DNA of 64,000 nucleotides from Nitzschia sp. pyKryTriq1 (taxonomy: Eukaryota > Bacillariophyta > Bacillariophyceae > Bacillariales > Bacillariaceae). Made by a program: the position numbers and the translations under genes. Position 1 is the stretch's first letter; each line of letters begins with the position of its first letter. Shown one piece after another: positions 9,515-21,768 of this stretch. The stretch covers positions 1,656,014 through 1,720,013 of the forward strand of contig OY101124.1 in the NCBI GenBank assembly GCA_956465555.1. Direction: 5' to 3'. The notes beneath the pieces were generated by a model that saw only the letters and a list, made by a program, of their open reading frames with translations, searched no databases and was not told the origin of the DNA.

Positions 9515-11688
9515 TCGATCGATCGATCGATCGATTGATTCTCGAAGGAAGAACGACACCCGCAGATTCCACTCGCCCCCACCAGCAGCACCAGCAGCAG
9601 CAACAAGGAAGGCGCGAGCTCGAGCATACTTCTTTGTGATTGGTGGTGTACACGACAGCGCGAGTTGTACGAACATGAATATTTTTGCTTATTGTTATTA
9701 TTATTATTATGATTTGACAACCGCAGCAGCAAGAACGGGAGGACGAGAAGTACGAGGACGCATTCGTACCGTAGTACTACAACGTATACATCGTTATCAG
9801 CTTTCTCTTCTTCTTCTTCTTCTTCTTCTTGTATCGCACTTCACTTGTTCTTTTTCTCTAAATTTGTAGGAAAAAGTCCAAATAGTACTCTAGGCTGTAG
9901 AGTCACCAGGAGTGGTCGCCGCCAGCCAGGTGCTGGTGGTTTGGTTTTGCTGATGGTGGTCCTGCTCCGGCTGGATGAACAAGAATGAATCAATCAATCA
10001 ATGATCAAATAGTCAATCGACTGCCGTCTTTCTTCCTTTCTTTGAGGTGGGCTGCTCCTGCCTGCTGCCTCTGCTGCTGCTGCTGCTGCTGCTATAGTAG
10101 TACTCTCTAGTAGTATCATATAAACTAAGAATGTAGTAGTACTACTACTAGCCTCTGCAGTACTATTTCTAGTAAGCTAAAGCAGCGTAAAAGTGCACCA
10201 CTGTCTAAATTAACAATTACCTTGACAATCGTGAGGCGAGTGGTGGTCTCGCTCACGCCGGAACGATAGTTGTAGACGTCGACAGTACTAGTAGTAGGAG
10301 TCGTCTCTCTAGTAGTCCTACAGTAGTAGTACTAGCTAGTAGTAGATCATGGAAGGTTAGTTAGAGGAGACGAGTGCTGGTCCTACTAGAGTACTAGTAG
10401 AGCAGAGAGAAGAGAGGAGACGAGAGTATAGTAAACGCAGAGAGGGCGGACCGACGACGACCACTACTAGTACTATAAGACTCTCTGCTACTACTACTAC
10501 TACTACTACTATACTACCGTACTGGTACTATGGTGATTCTTCTTCTTGTTGTTGTTCGAAAAAGTCTCGAAGCGGGCTACAACAACACTAGTACTACAGT
10601 AATAGGGAGGACCTACTACCCACTCTACTCTGCTACTCTACTACTAGTAGAGTAGAGAGTAGGGACGATACTGGTAGCTACTCTACGAGTAGTAGTAGAG
10701 AGTAGAATAGAGGTCCTCTTCAACTACCACGCTTCGCCTTCTTCTATTAGTTAGTCTAGTAGTGGTACCGTTACTGTAGTCTATGTACGTGGACATGACG
10801 TCACGGTCATTGTTCCATTTAATTTTTTATTTCGGAGAACCCGGGGTCGGTGTGGCGGTACAAGTACCGGTACGTACGAATGAACTGCTAAGTTATTCTG
10901 TACCAGTACGTACTACTAACTGTCGTAAGAAGATAGAAGAGAAAGAGAGAAGTAAAACGGAGAACAACAAAACGGAGAACAACATCAATTACAATCACTT
11001 ATGGGTCCCTCTCCGTAATCTAGTAGAGCTAGTACTGTAGAGAGAGCGAGTCGTCAGCAAACTAACACGAGTACCACTGTACAGGTACCGAGTACCGGTA
11101 CCGAGTACCGGTACCGAGTACCGGTGTGTACGTACGGGTACTGAGTACTGATGAGAAGGAGTGAGTCGTAGTCGTCGTCGTCGTCGTGCTGCGTCTACAA
11201 CCACTCGTTAGTTAGTGAGAACCTCGTCGGTACATACCGGCAGGTTCTCTTCTCTTCTCCTTTTCTTCATTCGTTTTGATTGGGCGAATTCTAAATGTCA
11301 AAATCATACTCGGCCTTTTTCGGAATAAGTCAGTTATCTAAAATACTTGCTTGTACGTGTACATGTACTGGACAAAGTTTTCTACCGACCGACCACCACT
11401 ACCAGATACCAGGTAGAAATAATACTTCGCGAACGCACAGATCGGTTGCTTGCATGCGGGGAGCGACTTGCGAACCGTGTTCTACCGGTACGGGTTCATA
11501 AGTTCCGCTCTATGAATGCGTTCCATGCATGCGCTCTGAACTACTATTGAAAAAAGCAAACAGCAGAAAATAGCAGCAGATATAGACTTACGAATACATT
11601 ACATTCCGAGACAACTATACGAATCAATCTCTCAATCAATCAAGCATCCATCCATCCATCCATCATAATCATAATCATAATCATAATC
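9515..11688. other. Low-complexity intergenic stretch
   Basis: It begins with a GATC tetranucleotide run at 9513-9535 directly after the kinase stop codon. Runs of TTA, TTC, CTG/TGC and long tracts of TAG/CTA and GTAC words follow. GGTACCGAGTACC blocks repeat at about 11083-11125. The ORFs read only simple repeats. I see no gene. Confidence 0.7.
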
Positions 11689-12590
11689 ATGATGAAGCCA
11701 GAAGACAAGGGGCGTAATAATAAGCGTGCCTCCTCCTCATCCCCATGGGCACAGCAGCAGCAGCAGCAGCAGCAGCCGCGGTTCACTCCCCGCAGCAGCA
11801 GCATCATGAGCAACATCAACCACAACCACAACCACAACCACAACCACAACATAGAATCGGTACCATCCATGGCAGCAGCAACAGCGTCGTCATTGTCGTC
11901 ATCGTTGTCATCATCCAACAGGATTCTCGGCGTCGAAGAGCTTCATTTTCCACTGAAATTGCACATTCTGCTGGAGGAAGCCGAGACCTTGGGCTTTGAC
12001 GATGTCATCGCCTGGATGCCGGATGGTCGATCCTTTCGAATATTCGACAAGGACAAGCTCGAACAACAAGTCATGCCCAGGTTTTTCAGCAGCTGTAAGT
12101 CCGCGGCGCATGATCCAGCAGCACTTTTCTTCTTTTTCTCGTTTCTTCTTCTTCTTCTTCTTGTGGTTGTGGTCCAACATAGTACCGTATCCTCTCATCA
12201 CCTCATATCTTTCTCCTCTTCTTCTTGATCCTCCTCCTCACCTTCGTCCCCGGCGGCTGCTGCTACTACTACTACTACTATGCTACTACTACTCAAAAAA
12301 CAAAAACATCACACAAAGGCAAATTCAAAAGCTTCCAAAGATCGTTGAACTTGTGGAAATTCGAGACGGCAAAGAAGAATAACGCCTACGATCCAAACTT
12401 TTCTTCGTTCATGCCTGGATGCCGATTTCATCCATTGTTTCTACGCGGTCGTCGTGATCTTTGTCATCGAATGGAGCGTGTGAAAGTCGTCAACAACCAC
12501 AACAACCACAACAACCACAACAAGAGGACGAACAACAATGGGACGAAGACGACGACGACGACAACGACTCAGCCAGCACCCCCCTCCTGA
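11689..12590 (+). CDS. HSF-type DNA-binding protein, copy 1 (two exons)
   Basis: Model: exon 1 11689-12094, GT-AG intron 12095-12318 (224 bp, donor GTAAGT), exon 2 12319-12590; 225 aa. The intron splits a Cys codon (phase 1), and the splice joins the two halves of a heat-shock-factor DNA-binding domain: FPLKLHILLEEAE, then GFDDVIAWMPDGRSFRIF in exon 1; FKSFQRSLNLWKFETAK, then HPLFLRGRRDLCHRMERV in exon 2. FQRSLN replaces the classical FVRQLN of the recognition helix. The N-terminus holds Gln and His/Asn runs and the C-terminus is His/Asn then Thr-rich, with no recognisable HR-A/B coiled coil. HSF-like factors are greatly expanded in diatoms; targets are unknown. The second half of exon 1 is nearly identical in DNA to copy 2 at 15.5 kb. 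The C-terminal end is less certain because of the repeats. Confidence 0.85.
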
Positions 12591-15524
12591 TTCTTCTTTT
12601 TCTTGTTCTTCTTCTTCTTTCTCAAGTTCTACTACTACTTTCGCTACTACTAGTGGCGACGGCAGCAGCAGTAGCAGCACGAGTATCAGTATCAGCCTTG
12701 GCCTGAACAAAAAATTAACGTCATCAGCATCATCATCAAAAACAACAAAAACAACAACAACAACAACATCAACAACAAGAGAACAACCCGGGGGGGAGGA
12801 GAAGTCGAAAACAAAACAAAAACAAGAAGACGACAAAGAACAAGCAAGAAGAACAATAACAAGAACAAGCTCATAATGATGATCTGCTGCTGCAGCATGC
12901 AGGGCCAAGAAGACGAACGAACGAAACGTAACATAACAACAACAAAATGAAGCAGAAGAAGAAGAACAAGAACAAGATCAGCAGGACGGAGGAGGAACAA
13001 GAACAAGCAAGACGAACGAGTACTACAAGCAAGTCGATCGTCGTCGTCGTCCCAAGAACAACAACTGTCGTAGTAGTACTCTAAACTAGAGTACTAGTAG
13101 CACTACTGCCACTACTGCCACTACTGCGAAGACATATACGACCATCAAGAAGAAGCAAGGAGGCCCGTGATCAAGACCATAATGCTACGAGCAAGAAGAA
13201 GCACGCTCGGCAAAAACGTCCCGGCCACTTCTACTACTACAACTAGTTCTACTACTACTAGGGCACTTTTTCGCTGCTTTAGCTTTCTTGTACTACTACT
13301 CCTAGTAGCAGTTCTTAGAGAAAAATAGACTATCATCATTACACATGATGGCGATCATGATGACGATACCGGAAGGCATGATGATTCTGTCGACGACAAG
13401 AAGCAACAATGATCGTCATTATTTTGTTTGGTGTTCTTTCTTTTCTTTTTTGTCTTCTCGTCTTCTTCTTCTTCTTCGTCTAGTACTAGTTCTAGTTCTA
13501 GTTCTAGTTCTAGTTCTAGTTCTAGTACTAGTACTACCATCAGCAGGACCAGGGCAGCAGGCACCGCCGACGCCCCTCGTCACCAGCAGTAGAGTACTAC
13601 TCTACTACTAGTATTAGTTCCCTCCCTCTACCACCAGTACCACTAGTAGTAGTGCTACTGCTACTCGTCTGCTGCTCCTTCTTGTTCTACTACTGCAAAG
13701 AAATCCTTCCAGTACTACTACTACTGCATTTCTACTATTACTACTACTACTACGAGACCTGCTGCGCCAAACAGCCTGCTTGTTATTCCCAACCGCTCAG
13801 CTGGGTGCCCTTCCGCTACGAGCAAAGGTGGCTCTGACTAAACGAGAGCTGGGACTGAAAGAGGCAGTAGCCGATTTTAGTAGCAGTGACGAGGACGAAC
13901 CAGCCAGAACAGGAGCAGGTGGAAGGATAATATAGAATACTAGACCCACCTACAATACCCATTAAATACAAAGGTTTGTTATCTCTTTATGGGACTAAAA
14001 TATGACTCACGGTATGATCCATATTTGGCTAGTTCTTACAAACTAGGTCACCGACCATCAAACATCACCCGAGCACTGGAGTACCAAAAACCTCAAGTTC
14101 GTCGTCAGAATCATTTTGACTGCCGGAGTTGTGCTCCACATACTCCATCTTTATCAAGTAGAGGTGCCTATCAATAGATTGATATCTGTAGTCTTTGAAT
14201 TCGTGGATGACCGGTCATGACAACAGCGCAATGATACGAAGGAATCTGGAATCGGGAATTCCAGCATTCCACGCATGGCGCTAGCACAAGATCTCCATAT
14301 CATCATAGATTTCCACTCACACTATTCACCGACCATGACTTTATTATTATCTATTACTATAATCTACCTTTACATGCTTTGCTATCCGCTGTTATCAGAT
14401 TAACAGTTTTGCTACCAATTGCACTTTGCCGTGAAAATACACAGCTAAGTATCATTATTGTCACGTCGGAAGGTCTCGACACCCGTTTCCGCGCAATCAT
14501 AAAACAAGTGGAATTCGTTTATGTGATTTCGAAAGCGCCTATAATACCATCCCATTATCATCACCACCATGCATTGTAATGTAAACATCATCATGAAAGC
14601 ATGCAAATCCGCGACGCTCCAACACCTGGCCTGAGAGAGGATGAGAACACTGGAACCATACATCCTAAGTACCCCTGTCTCTGCAGAGAAATCCCTGTTC
14701 GCCATTCTACTTTTATTGAATGGAATGCAGTGCGTTTTTAGGGTAAGGAACAGAATAATTAGGTGCAGTTCTTGGATAACGTGCATGTGGGTATTGAAAT
14801 GCGTGCATATAATTAAATAATTATTTAGTGCTACGGGCATAGGATTTTTCGCTCTCCTGATGTTGCACGGCGCCACACACAATAAGCCCCGCTGTTAAGT
14901 TACGTATTATTTTAGTTTGCGGAATTAATGCGGCCGACCGCGAAGCCCGAGGTGCCAGATATTACTAGCAACAGCAGTGCATGCAGTATTGAGGGATTAT
15001 TTGACTCCAACTAGTCAAATTAATTTCCGTTAGTTCCTCCGTACAGTACTAGTACTACTACTAGCAGTATGACCTCCTTCATGAACATATTTTGTTCTCT
15101 TCGCGATACCATATTATGACATTATTATTTTGTTCGGGGCGCTTATTATTTTTCATTCCTTGCGAAACTCTGTGTTATTCGGCTTCGCTACTATTCATAG
15201 AGAATGCTTCTTACTTCAAATCTCAACGGTTCTTCGCTAATCTGCGTTCTCCCGATACGAACAATGTTTAGACAACAACTGCGAACCCACGTCGCATCGT
15301 TCCCGCTAATGTTATTTTCATTTTCACGCAACCTCATGCGATCGAACGAAAGAAATGAGTACGGTACAGTGCTCGAACATAACAAAACGCATGCAGATCA
15401 ATTCTCCACATACCGTCGCCTTACAGCACCGGTATAGGAGTATTCGAATGACGACGACACACAAATTTTCGATAGTAGTAGTGTTTCGCCGACGTTGCAA
15501 CAAGAAGAAAAAGCCAAACCCACC
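12591..15524. other. Low-complexity intergenic stretch
   Basis: From 12600 to 13700 the DNA is almost entirely TTC/CTT, AAC, AAG and CTA/TAG repeats, including a TCTAGT hexamer array at about 13488-13533. From 13850 to 15500 complexity rises but only short ORFs appear and no domain is recognised. A palindromic GTACAGTACTAGTACTAC stretch lies near 15040. Confidence 0.6.
13488..13533 (+). repeat. TCTAGT hexamer microsatellite
   Basis: About seven tandem copies of a TCTAGT-type hexamer flanked by ACTAGTACTAG words. The unit contains CTAG, so the array is partly self-complementary. Confidence 0.8.
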
Positions 15525-16681
15525 ATGTGCAATAATAACTCCTCGTCAAGAACAAGTGAGGAAAGGTTTAACTACGAGGCTGTGGTAAGTGCTGATGAAG
15601 AAGGGACCAACGAGAACAAAGGTAGCAGTGGCGGATCATCATCATCCACTCCTCCATTGTCCTGGTCGACACACAGTATGATGACGATGAACGGAATCCC
15701 AATCCTCCCGTTCCCATTGAAACTTCATGCTCTACTTGAGGAAGCAGAGACCCTGGGCTTTGACGATGTCATCGCCTGGATGCCGGATGGTCGATCCTTT
15801 CGAATATTCGACAAGGACAAACTCGAACAACAAGTTATGCCCAAGTTTTTCAACAGCTGTAAGTCATTGATTTACCTAATGGTCCCAACGGTCCAACAAG
15901 AGCCAATATGGCCACATACAAGCTACCAGCGTCCGTCCTTCATTCTTTTTCACATCTCTGCGCTCATCTAACACTTTGTTGGCGCGTGTGTGCGTTCCTC
16001 TGATCTGCTGCTGCTTGTTTTGTAGGCAAATACAAAACATTCCAAAGGTCGTTGAACTTTTGGGGTTTCGAGACAGCAAAAAGTAGTATCCCGTCACCAC
16101 GCCTTCATGATCAGGCAACATTCGAACATGGGTGCCGTTATCACCCTTTCTTTATTCGAGGTCGACAGGAGTTTTGCAGCCAGATGAAGCGTGTCCGAGT
16201 CAAAAGGGGGGCCAGCAAGGGAGAGACTGCTGTTTCTACTCCAACTTTGAGAACAAGTAGTACTAGCAACAAGATGATGAGTGATGCAGGAACCGAGGAC
16301 AATCAATCGAGCACACCGACTACTACTGCAGCGAGCAGCAGATCACCATCGCTGACTCCTCAAGGTGTCTTGCTTGAGAAGTTCTTGTTGCAGCACTCCT
16401 CCTGCAAGCAGCAGCAGATCACCATCGCTCACGCCTCAACAAAAGAGATCATCACGGCCACGAACTCGCGGCGTCACCATCAAGAAAGCTTGTTGGTGCA
16501 AGAACGAGTCCCTCGTCCCCCTCTTATTGTTCCAGATGAAAATCCCACTCGTGCTTTTCTCTTGAACATTCTAGAATCGCTTGTACGGCAGCGACAAGAA
16601 CGAGAGAAACTGAATGTGATCGTGAACATTCTTCGATTGCAGCGAATGATCGAAACGGCAACGACGACGTCTTCGATCTAG
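15525..16681 (+). CDS. HSF-type DNA-binding protein, copy 2 (two exons)
   Basis: Model: exon 1 15525-15858, intron 15859-16025 (167 bp, GTAAGT...TTGTAG), exon 2 16026-16681; 329 aa. The start is the first ATG in frame, and the intron is at the same codon and phase as in copy 1. The HSF domain spans about residues 63-160: FPLKLHALLEEAETLGFDDV, AWMPDGRSFRIFDKDKLEQQ, then FQRSLNFWGFETAK and HPFFIRGRQEFCSQMKRVRV. A Ser/Thr-rich middle follows. The C-terminal helix-like stretch (about 285-325: AFLLNILESLVRQRQERE, then LNVIVNILRLQRMIETAT) could serve oligomerisation and is also present in the broken copy at 35.2 kb, so it belonged to the ancestral protein. This is the best-preserved of the three copies. 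Nuclear transcription regulator by family; specific targets unknown. Confidence 0.9.
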
Positions 16682-18449
16682 TCCTCTCCCAGCGTGTGAT
16701 AGTACTAGTACTCTTCGTCTTTCACGCCAGCTGCAAGCAGTCTCACCACCACGACAATCGCTTTGTTCTCTGGATCCCTTTTCAAATGTAAATGATATGC
16801 ATCACCACACAAGAATGGAGTAATAGGCTGCTGCTGCTGCTGCCGCCACCACCTCCAAGAAGTTGGCCGCCGATTTGCTGCTGGCAGCCATCATGCTGCT
16901 CACCGTCATCATCAAACCACGAGGGCGGCTTCTTCACTTTGTATATGAATAATAACAATACCAGCAGTAGTAGTAGTAATAATAATGGTATGCGCATGTT
17001 TTGATGAAACTGCTCATGTATATATTCGTAGCAGGTAGAAATCTTGGTGGAGATGGTTGTTAGCTCGATGACGCACGCATGCACCATAGTCGTTCTCCTC
17101 GCGATGATGCTGATGCTGATGTTGATGTTGATGTTGATGTTGATGTTGATGTTGATGATTCAACTCTTTCTTTTGAATGCCCGCATACTGAAATTCAACC
17201 GGTCTACGACCACCCCACGTTTCGTCTGGAAACGTTGATTGGAGTATTAGGACTGCTACTCCTACGAGTAAGATATGATGATGATGATGATGAGGAGGAG
17301 GAGGAGGAGGAGAAGGAGTGAAGAGAGGGAAACTCGTCGCCCTCCTCCTCCTCCTCCGTAATATACTGTAGGAAGCGGCGGCAGCACCAACGGATCATCA
17401 TCATGATCATCGAGTAGCACCAAAGCACGCACACACGCACGCCGACTGACTATTAGTCTACTAGTACCAAGGATACGAGTAGCAGCAGATAGATCATCAT
17501 CGCCGTTCACGCCTAAAGAAGGTGGCTTGCTGCTTGAAAAGTTGTTCTTGTTCTTGTTGCAGCACTCCTCGCACTTCTCCTTCCAGCAGCACCCCCCACC
17601 AGCCGCATCATAAAATAGGAGCCACCCATACCAAAAGAGAGATGACGACTAGGAACTCGCGGCATCATGGCTGGATCGATGGATCGATGGATCGGTTGAA
17701 AATAACAACAAAGAATTCGGCGTGTACTATATTCCTCGTTGAGCGATTTTATCCTCGTTCTTCTTGTCCCTCGTCCTCGGAGTCGTATTAGAGTACGGAC
17801 GGTATAGTAGTACTACTTTCATCCCATTTTCTATTTGCATCGTCATAATATCTTTTGGATCTTGAAGAATATATTTATTTTGGACCTTGAAGAATAATGG
17901 GTATTTGAGAAGGAAGAGTTTGAGAGTGTTACAAGTGGAAGCAATTTGAGGTGTCACTCCGTCCATCTGTCCTTTTTGAGGCAATACAGTAGTCATTCAC
18001 TCATTCAGTCGGTCGCGTCAGTCGTCCTGCGATGATGATGCGATGATTCCACAATAGTAGTGGCAGTCACGCGCGCCTGGGGTCAAAGATCATCTCGCAT
18101 CCAAATGACTTTTTTCATGAATGACTATCATCTCCGAAGTATTATTACGCACTAACTCTAGTATACCGCTCTAGAGTGAGACTAACTGCTTGATTCATTC
18201 TGCCCGTAAGACCTTATTCCGATCACATCAGATGACGATGCTCCAAAAACAACAACGTCAACGACAAAGACGAGAAGAACAAGAAGAACAAGAAGAAGAA
18301 GAAGAAGAACAACAATAATAACAAGCATACTACTGAATTCTCCCCAACTCAAGAACCAAGAACCAACCAACCAACCAACCAACCAAACACACAAACAAAC
18401 AACCAGAAACCATTCCAAGAACCAACCAAACAAACAAGCAAACACACAA
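16682..18449. other. Intergenic; 3' flank shared with the inverted HSF copy
   Basis: The first ~120 bp (to about 16800) match, in inverted orientation, the sequence just beyond the broken HSF copy near 35080-35190 (for example ACAAAGCGATTGTCGTGGTG on the + strand there). A GATGTT array lies at about 17105-17157 and GGAGGA runs near 17290-17315. At 17500-17680 there are further HSF-copy-like pieces such as GCTTGAAAAGTTGTTCTTGT, CAGCACTCCTCGCACTTCTC and AACTCGCGGCATCATGG, resembling the HSF exon 2 tail. No intact gene is seen. Confidence 0.6.
17522..17680 (+). pseudogene. Scrambled fragment resembling the HSF copy 2 tail
   Basis: Short blocks correspond in order to HSF copy 2 exon 2 around 16370-16480: a TTGCTTGAAAAGTT block, GTTGCAGCACTCCTC, CCAGCAGCACC and ACGACTAGGAACTCGCGGC. 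No frame stays open with the HSF reading. It is probably a diverged partial duplicate or a misplaced 3' remnant of the neighbouring gene. The matches were made by eye. Confidence 0.4.
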
Positions 18450-19022
18450 ATGAATGCGGCATTAGCCAAAGCGTTGGCCCGCGAGGCGATGAAAAAGAAA
18501 CCCGATTTGGCCAAGGCGGAGATTCAAGAAAAGGCGCCCGAACCGGAAAAGGAACCGGAACGGTTGGTCGATTTGAAACAAGCGGAAATACAAGAAAAGA
18601 AGAAGGTGATTGAAGTCAATAGTGCCCCGTTACCCAAAGTCGAACTGAAAAAGGCAGCCGTCGTGGAAAAGAGAGCCATCGAGGTGAATACCCCAGCCGC
18701 GCTACCCAAAGTGCAACTCAAAAAAGCACAAGTTGCGGAACGGCCGAATATTCAAGTCAACACGACATCTCCAGCCATTCAAGTGGAATTGAAAAAGACT
18801 CCCAAAATGGACGATCATTCGTCCACCAGTGGCAATAATGCTGGTGGCAACTCTTCTTCGACAACAACAGCCGCACCGACCGTAGCGCTACGGCATAGAG
18901 AAGCAGGCGGCGAGAAGCATGATACAGAAAAGACGTCGGAACAAGAACCCAAAATGATGGTCAATCTTCGAAAGCCAGGAAAGGGACGTTTCAAGAATCT
19001 CGAGCAGTATTATCAAGACTAG
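18450..19022 (+). CDS. Small Lys/Glu-rich repeat protein, unknown function
   Basis: A single-exon ORF of 190 aa starting at the ATG at 18450, preceded by an A/C-rich leader (ACCAACCAAC...). Residues 1-20 form an Ala/Lys helix (MNAALAKALAREAMKKKPDL). Residues about 40-125 hold three imperfect ~30-residue repeats on the pattern E-x-N-x-x-x-x-LPKV-x-LKKA-x-V-x-E: for example IEVNSAPLPKVELKKAAVVE, then IEVNTPAALPKVQLKKAQVAE. A Ser/Asn/Thr linker follows, and the end is basic and aromatic (GRFKNLEQYYQD). There is no signal peptide or membrane segment. I recognise no family. The internal repeat conservation argues that it is a real gene. Confidence 0.7.
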   Translation: MNAALAKALAREAMKKKPDLAKAEIQEKAPEPEKEPERLVDLKQAEIQEKKKVIEVNSAPLPKVELKKAAVVEKRAIEVNTPAALPKVQLKKAQVAERPNIQVNTTSPAIQVELKKTPKMDDHSSTSGNNAGGNSSSTTTAAPTVALRHREAGGEKHDTEKTSEQEPKMMVNLRKPGKGRFKNLEQYYQD

Positions 19023-20067
19023 TAATAGCTAATAGGACTACTACTAGTACCACTACTAGCATTATAGAGATGCGATTGACTCACTCTACTACAAGTAGTA
19101 CAACAACAACTACTACTAGTAGTCGACTAGTACATACTATTGCTCTTCAAGTAAATGTTGGCTGCTGCTTGGCCTTTTGGGTATTTTCGGCCTCTTTCTC
19201 GCTCGTGCTTTTCGCCTCGCTGTCGGCCTTCTTTCTTTCGTGCTTTGTCTTCTTCTTCCAGCAACGACGACTTCACCAGCACCAGTTTCAATTTTCATTC
19301 GTAGTGTTGTTTGCGCCGCCAGTGTTGCTTCTTCGTCGGCACTACGATTACTGCTACTACTACTGGTACTAGTAGTACTATATTTTTGTTGGAAGAAGTT
19401 CTTGCTTTTAGTACTAGTAGCTTGCTGGCAATATTCCCTGTCTCCTTCAGCACTTCTTCATTCATGATGATGATCGCGTTGCTTCTTATTCTTGTTTCCA
19501 GTAGTACCGCCGTGTTCCTTCTTCTTGCGGAGGAGGAGGAGGAGGAGGAGGAGGAGGAGAACGATTCCGACGAGTAGCTACTACTAGTACTACTAGATAA
19601 TACTAGCAGCACCCACCCCAAACAACAACAACAACAACAACAACAACGTATTCCAGAACAATAATATTATTGTCCTGCTCGGTTATACTCTAGTAGTAGT
19701 CAAAGAAAATAATAAAAATAATACAGCAAACACACGCCTGATGATGATGTCTAGCTAGGTAATAATGTGCTGTGACTGCCCATGTCTCCCTGTCTGTCTG
19801 CCTCTACTACCGCGATGAAAAAGAAGAAAGTAGTATGTCATCATCATCATCATAATATTATATGCTGGATGGATGGATGTTATATAATAAGATGGATGGA
19901 TGGATCATGGATTGATGGATGTTATTTGATGGATGTTACCAAATCATCCTCGGCGTCCATTTCCTAGTTGATGTTGTCGTCGCATAATAGGTGTATAATA
20001 TACTGTAGTAGTATTAGCAAATAATGTACTTCTTCGTTCTTTCTCTTCTTTTCTCTTCTCTTCTTTT
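19023..20067. other. Low-complexity intergenic stretch
   Basis: CTA/TAG tracts, a GGA run at about 19533-19560, a CAA run near 19625-19648, and a GGAT tetranucleotide region at about 19866-19935. No gene is seen. Confidence 0.65.
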
Positions 20068-20574
20068 CTAGAACAAGTTGTTGTTGTTGTAGTTGTTTCC
20101 ACGACGCGCTGGATTGGCGGTACTCGTAATGGATTCTCGTGGATGGATGTTTCCATCCAAATACCTAGTCGAAGCCGCCCCATTGTGTTGCAGATTCGAA
20201 TGATTCTTTTGTGACCATTCACGTTGCAGAGGAGTCTTGGATGTTGTTGTTTTGGCATTGCGGGCAGCAGTAGCGGCAGCAGCATTTTGAAGCTTGTGTG
20301 CCACATTCCTTCCCATTTGTGTGAGATGGGACGTCCATGAAGGGGAAGACGACGATGACGACGACGAAGAAGAAGCGGTTGTGGTTGTGGTTGTGGTTGT
20401 GGCTGATGTGATGGTGGTTGCATCATCCAAGGAAGCCGCCGAGTGGCTGTGCGTATTAGTAGTAGTAGTAGTAGTACTACTACTACTACCATCACTACCA
20501 CTACCGCCCCCACCACCATTACGAATACTTCTCGCCGCCGCCGCCGCCGCCGCCGCTGTCGTCGCCATCGTCAT
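20068..20574 (-). CDS. Ala/Ser/Thr low-complexity small protein, unknown function
   Basis: A 168-aa ORF from an ATG at 20574 to a TAG at 20068. The first ~80 residues are homopolymer-like (Ala, Gly, Ser and Thr runs). From about residue 80 the composition becomes ordinary: WTSHLTQMGRNVAHKLQNAA, then LQREWSQKN and YLDGNIHPRES. That normal-complexity second half, which is not a simple repeat, is the main argument for coding. No family, signal or membrane segment is recognised. It could be a short nuclear or cytosolic protein. Confidence 0.5.
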   Translation of the reverse strand: MTMATTAAAAAAAARSIRNGGGGGSGSDGSSSSTTTTTTNTHSHSAASLDDATTITSATTTTTTTTASSSSSSSSSSPSWTSHLTQMGRNVAHKLQNAAAATAARNAKTTTSKTPLQREWSQKNHSNLQHNGAASTRYLDGNIHPRESITSTANPARRGNNYNNNNLF

Positions 20575-21731
20575 TGCTGCGTAGTATTGGTAGTATTTTG
20601 GATTCTTCTCCTTCTTCTTCTTCTTTCCTTTTGTTCTCGCTCGCTCGCTCGCTCGCTCGCTCCTTCTTTCGTTAGTTCGTCTCTCGCTCGGTAAAATAAT
20701 ACAGTATTACAACGAATGGATGGGTGAATCAATGGATGAATGGATGGATGGATGAATGGATGGATATGCGGTGCTGCTGCTGCTCCTCTCTATTAGGATA
20801 CCGTACTATCTAGTAGTCAGTCGCCCCTTGACTCCCAAAAGTTTCCCCAAAGGCTGCGCAACTACACGCGCGTGTGGGCAGTGGACCCACAATAATCGCG
20901 CTCCAATTAATGGCTGTATTCAATAATCTCAAAACCAGGACAAAATCGGGGGGAAAATTCAAAACTAAAAAGTCGTAAGAGTACCAGTAGTAGTTAGCCG
21001 AAAGACTAAGTAATAGTATACCTGACCTCCTGGTAGTACGAAGCGTCGTCGTTGCCGAGCATAGGTGATGGTGGCTTGACGAAGAACAAGAACTACTAAT
21101 ACTACTAGTAGTAGTAGGAGTAGAGTGGGAGCTACTTCCGTCAGATATACTACTACTACTACTACTACTGCTACTATATATCAGAGCAAACCGGATAACT
21201 ACTGGCTGGAGCCGGCTGGACCCCTCGTAGGCGTGCCACCTGGAAGTAGTAGTCGTAATAGAAGAGTACTATAGCTAAATAGTTATAGTATAGATGGCGC
21301 TTTACGATAGAGTTCTATATATTATTATAATATTTACAGGTTCTATTGCGTATCTTATCGCGTGGCTGTAAGACGACGTCTTCCCAAACAGCAGTATAGT
21401 AGTAGTAGCGTATTCATAGTGTATAGTAGTACAACAAGTACCGGTAGTACGCACAGAAATGGCACTCGTAGTAGTAGTACTCGTTCCAATCGCAGGGACT
21501 TTCCTTAAAGAAATGCCCAGCAGCAGGAGCATCATGATGGCGAGGGTATATTTTGTTCATCATTCGAAGATGGTGATGCAAGAAGTGGTGGAATCGTCCT
21601 GCTCCTACTCCTCCTTCTCTTTGTCCAGGATCGCCAAAGCCGACTCAATGATATATGTTATGAAGTCATGCCTGGTGCTGGCTTCTGGTGATGGTGGTGA
21701 TGTGCTGGTAATGGACAAAAAGCATTGTCGC

Positions 21732-21768
<37 letters not shown>

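Noticed and set aside
12441-13006. Several 80-155-codon frames on both strands
   Set aside because: They read only Lys/Arg, Val/Leu or Thr/Ser homopolymer-like strings from TTC, AAC and CTA repeats; no normal-complexity sequence.
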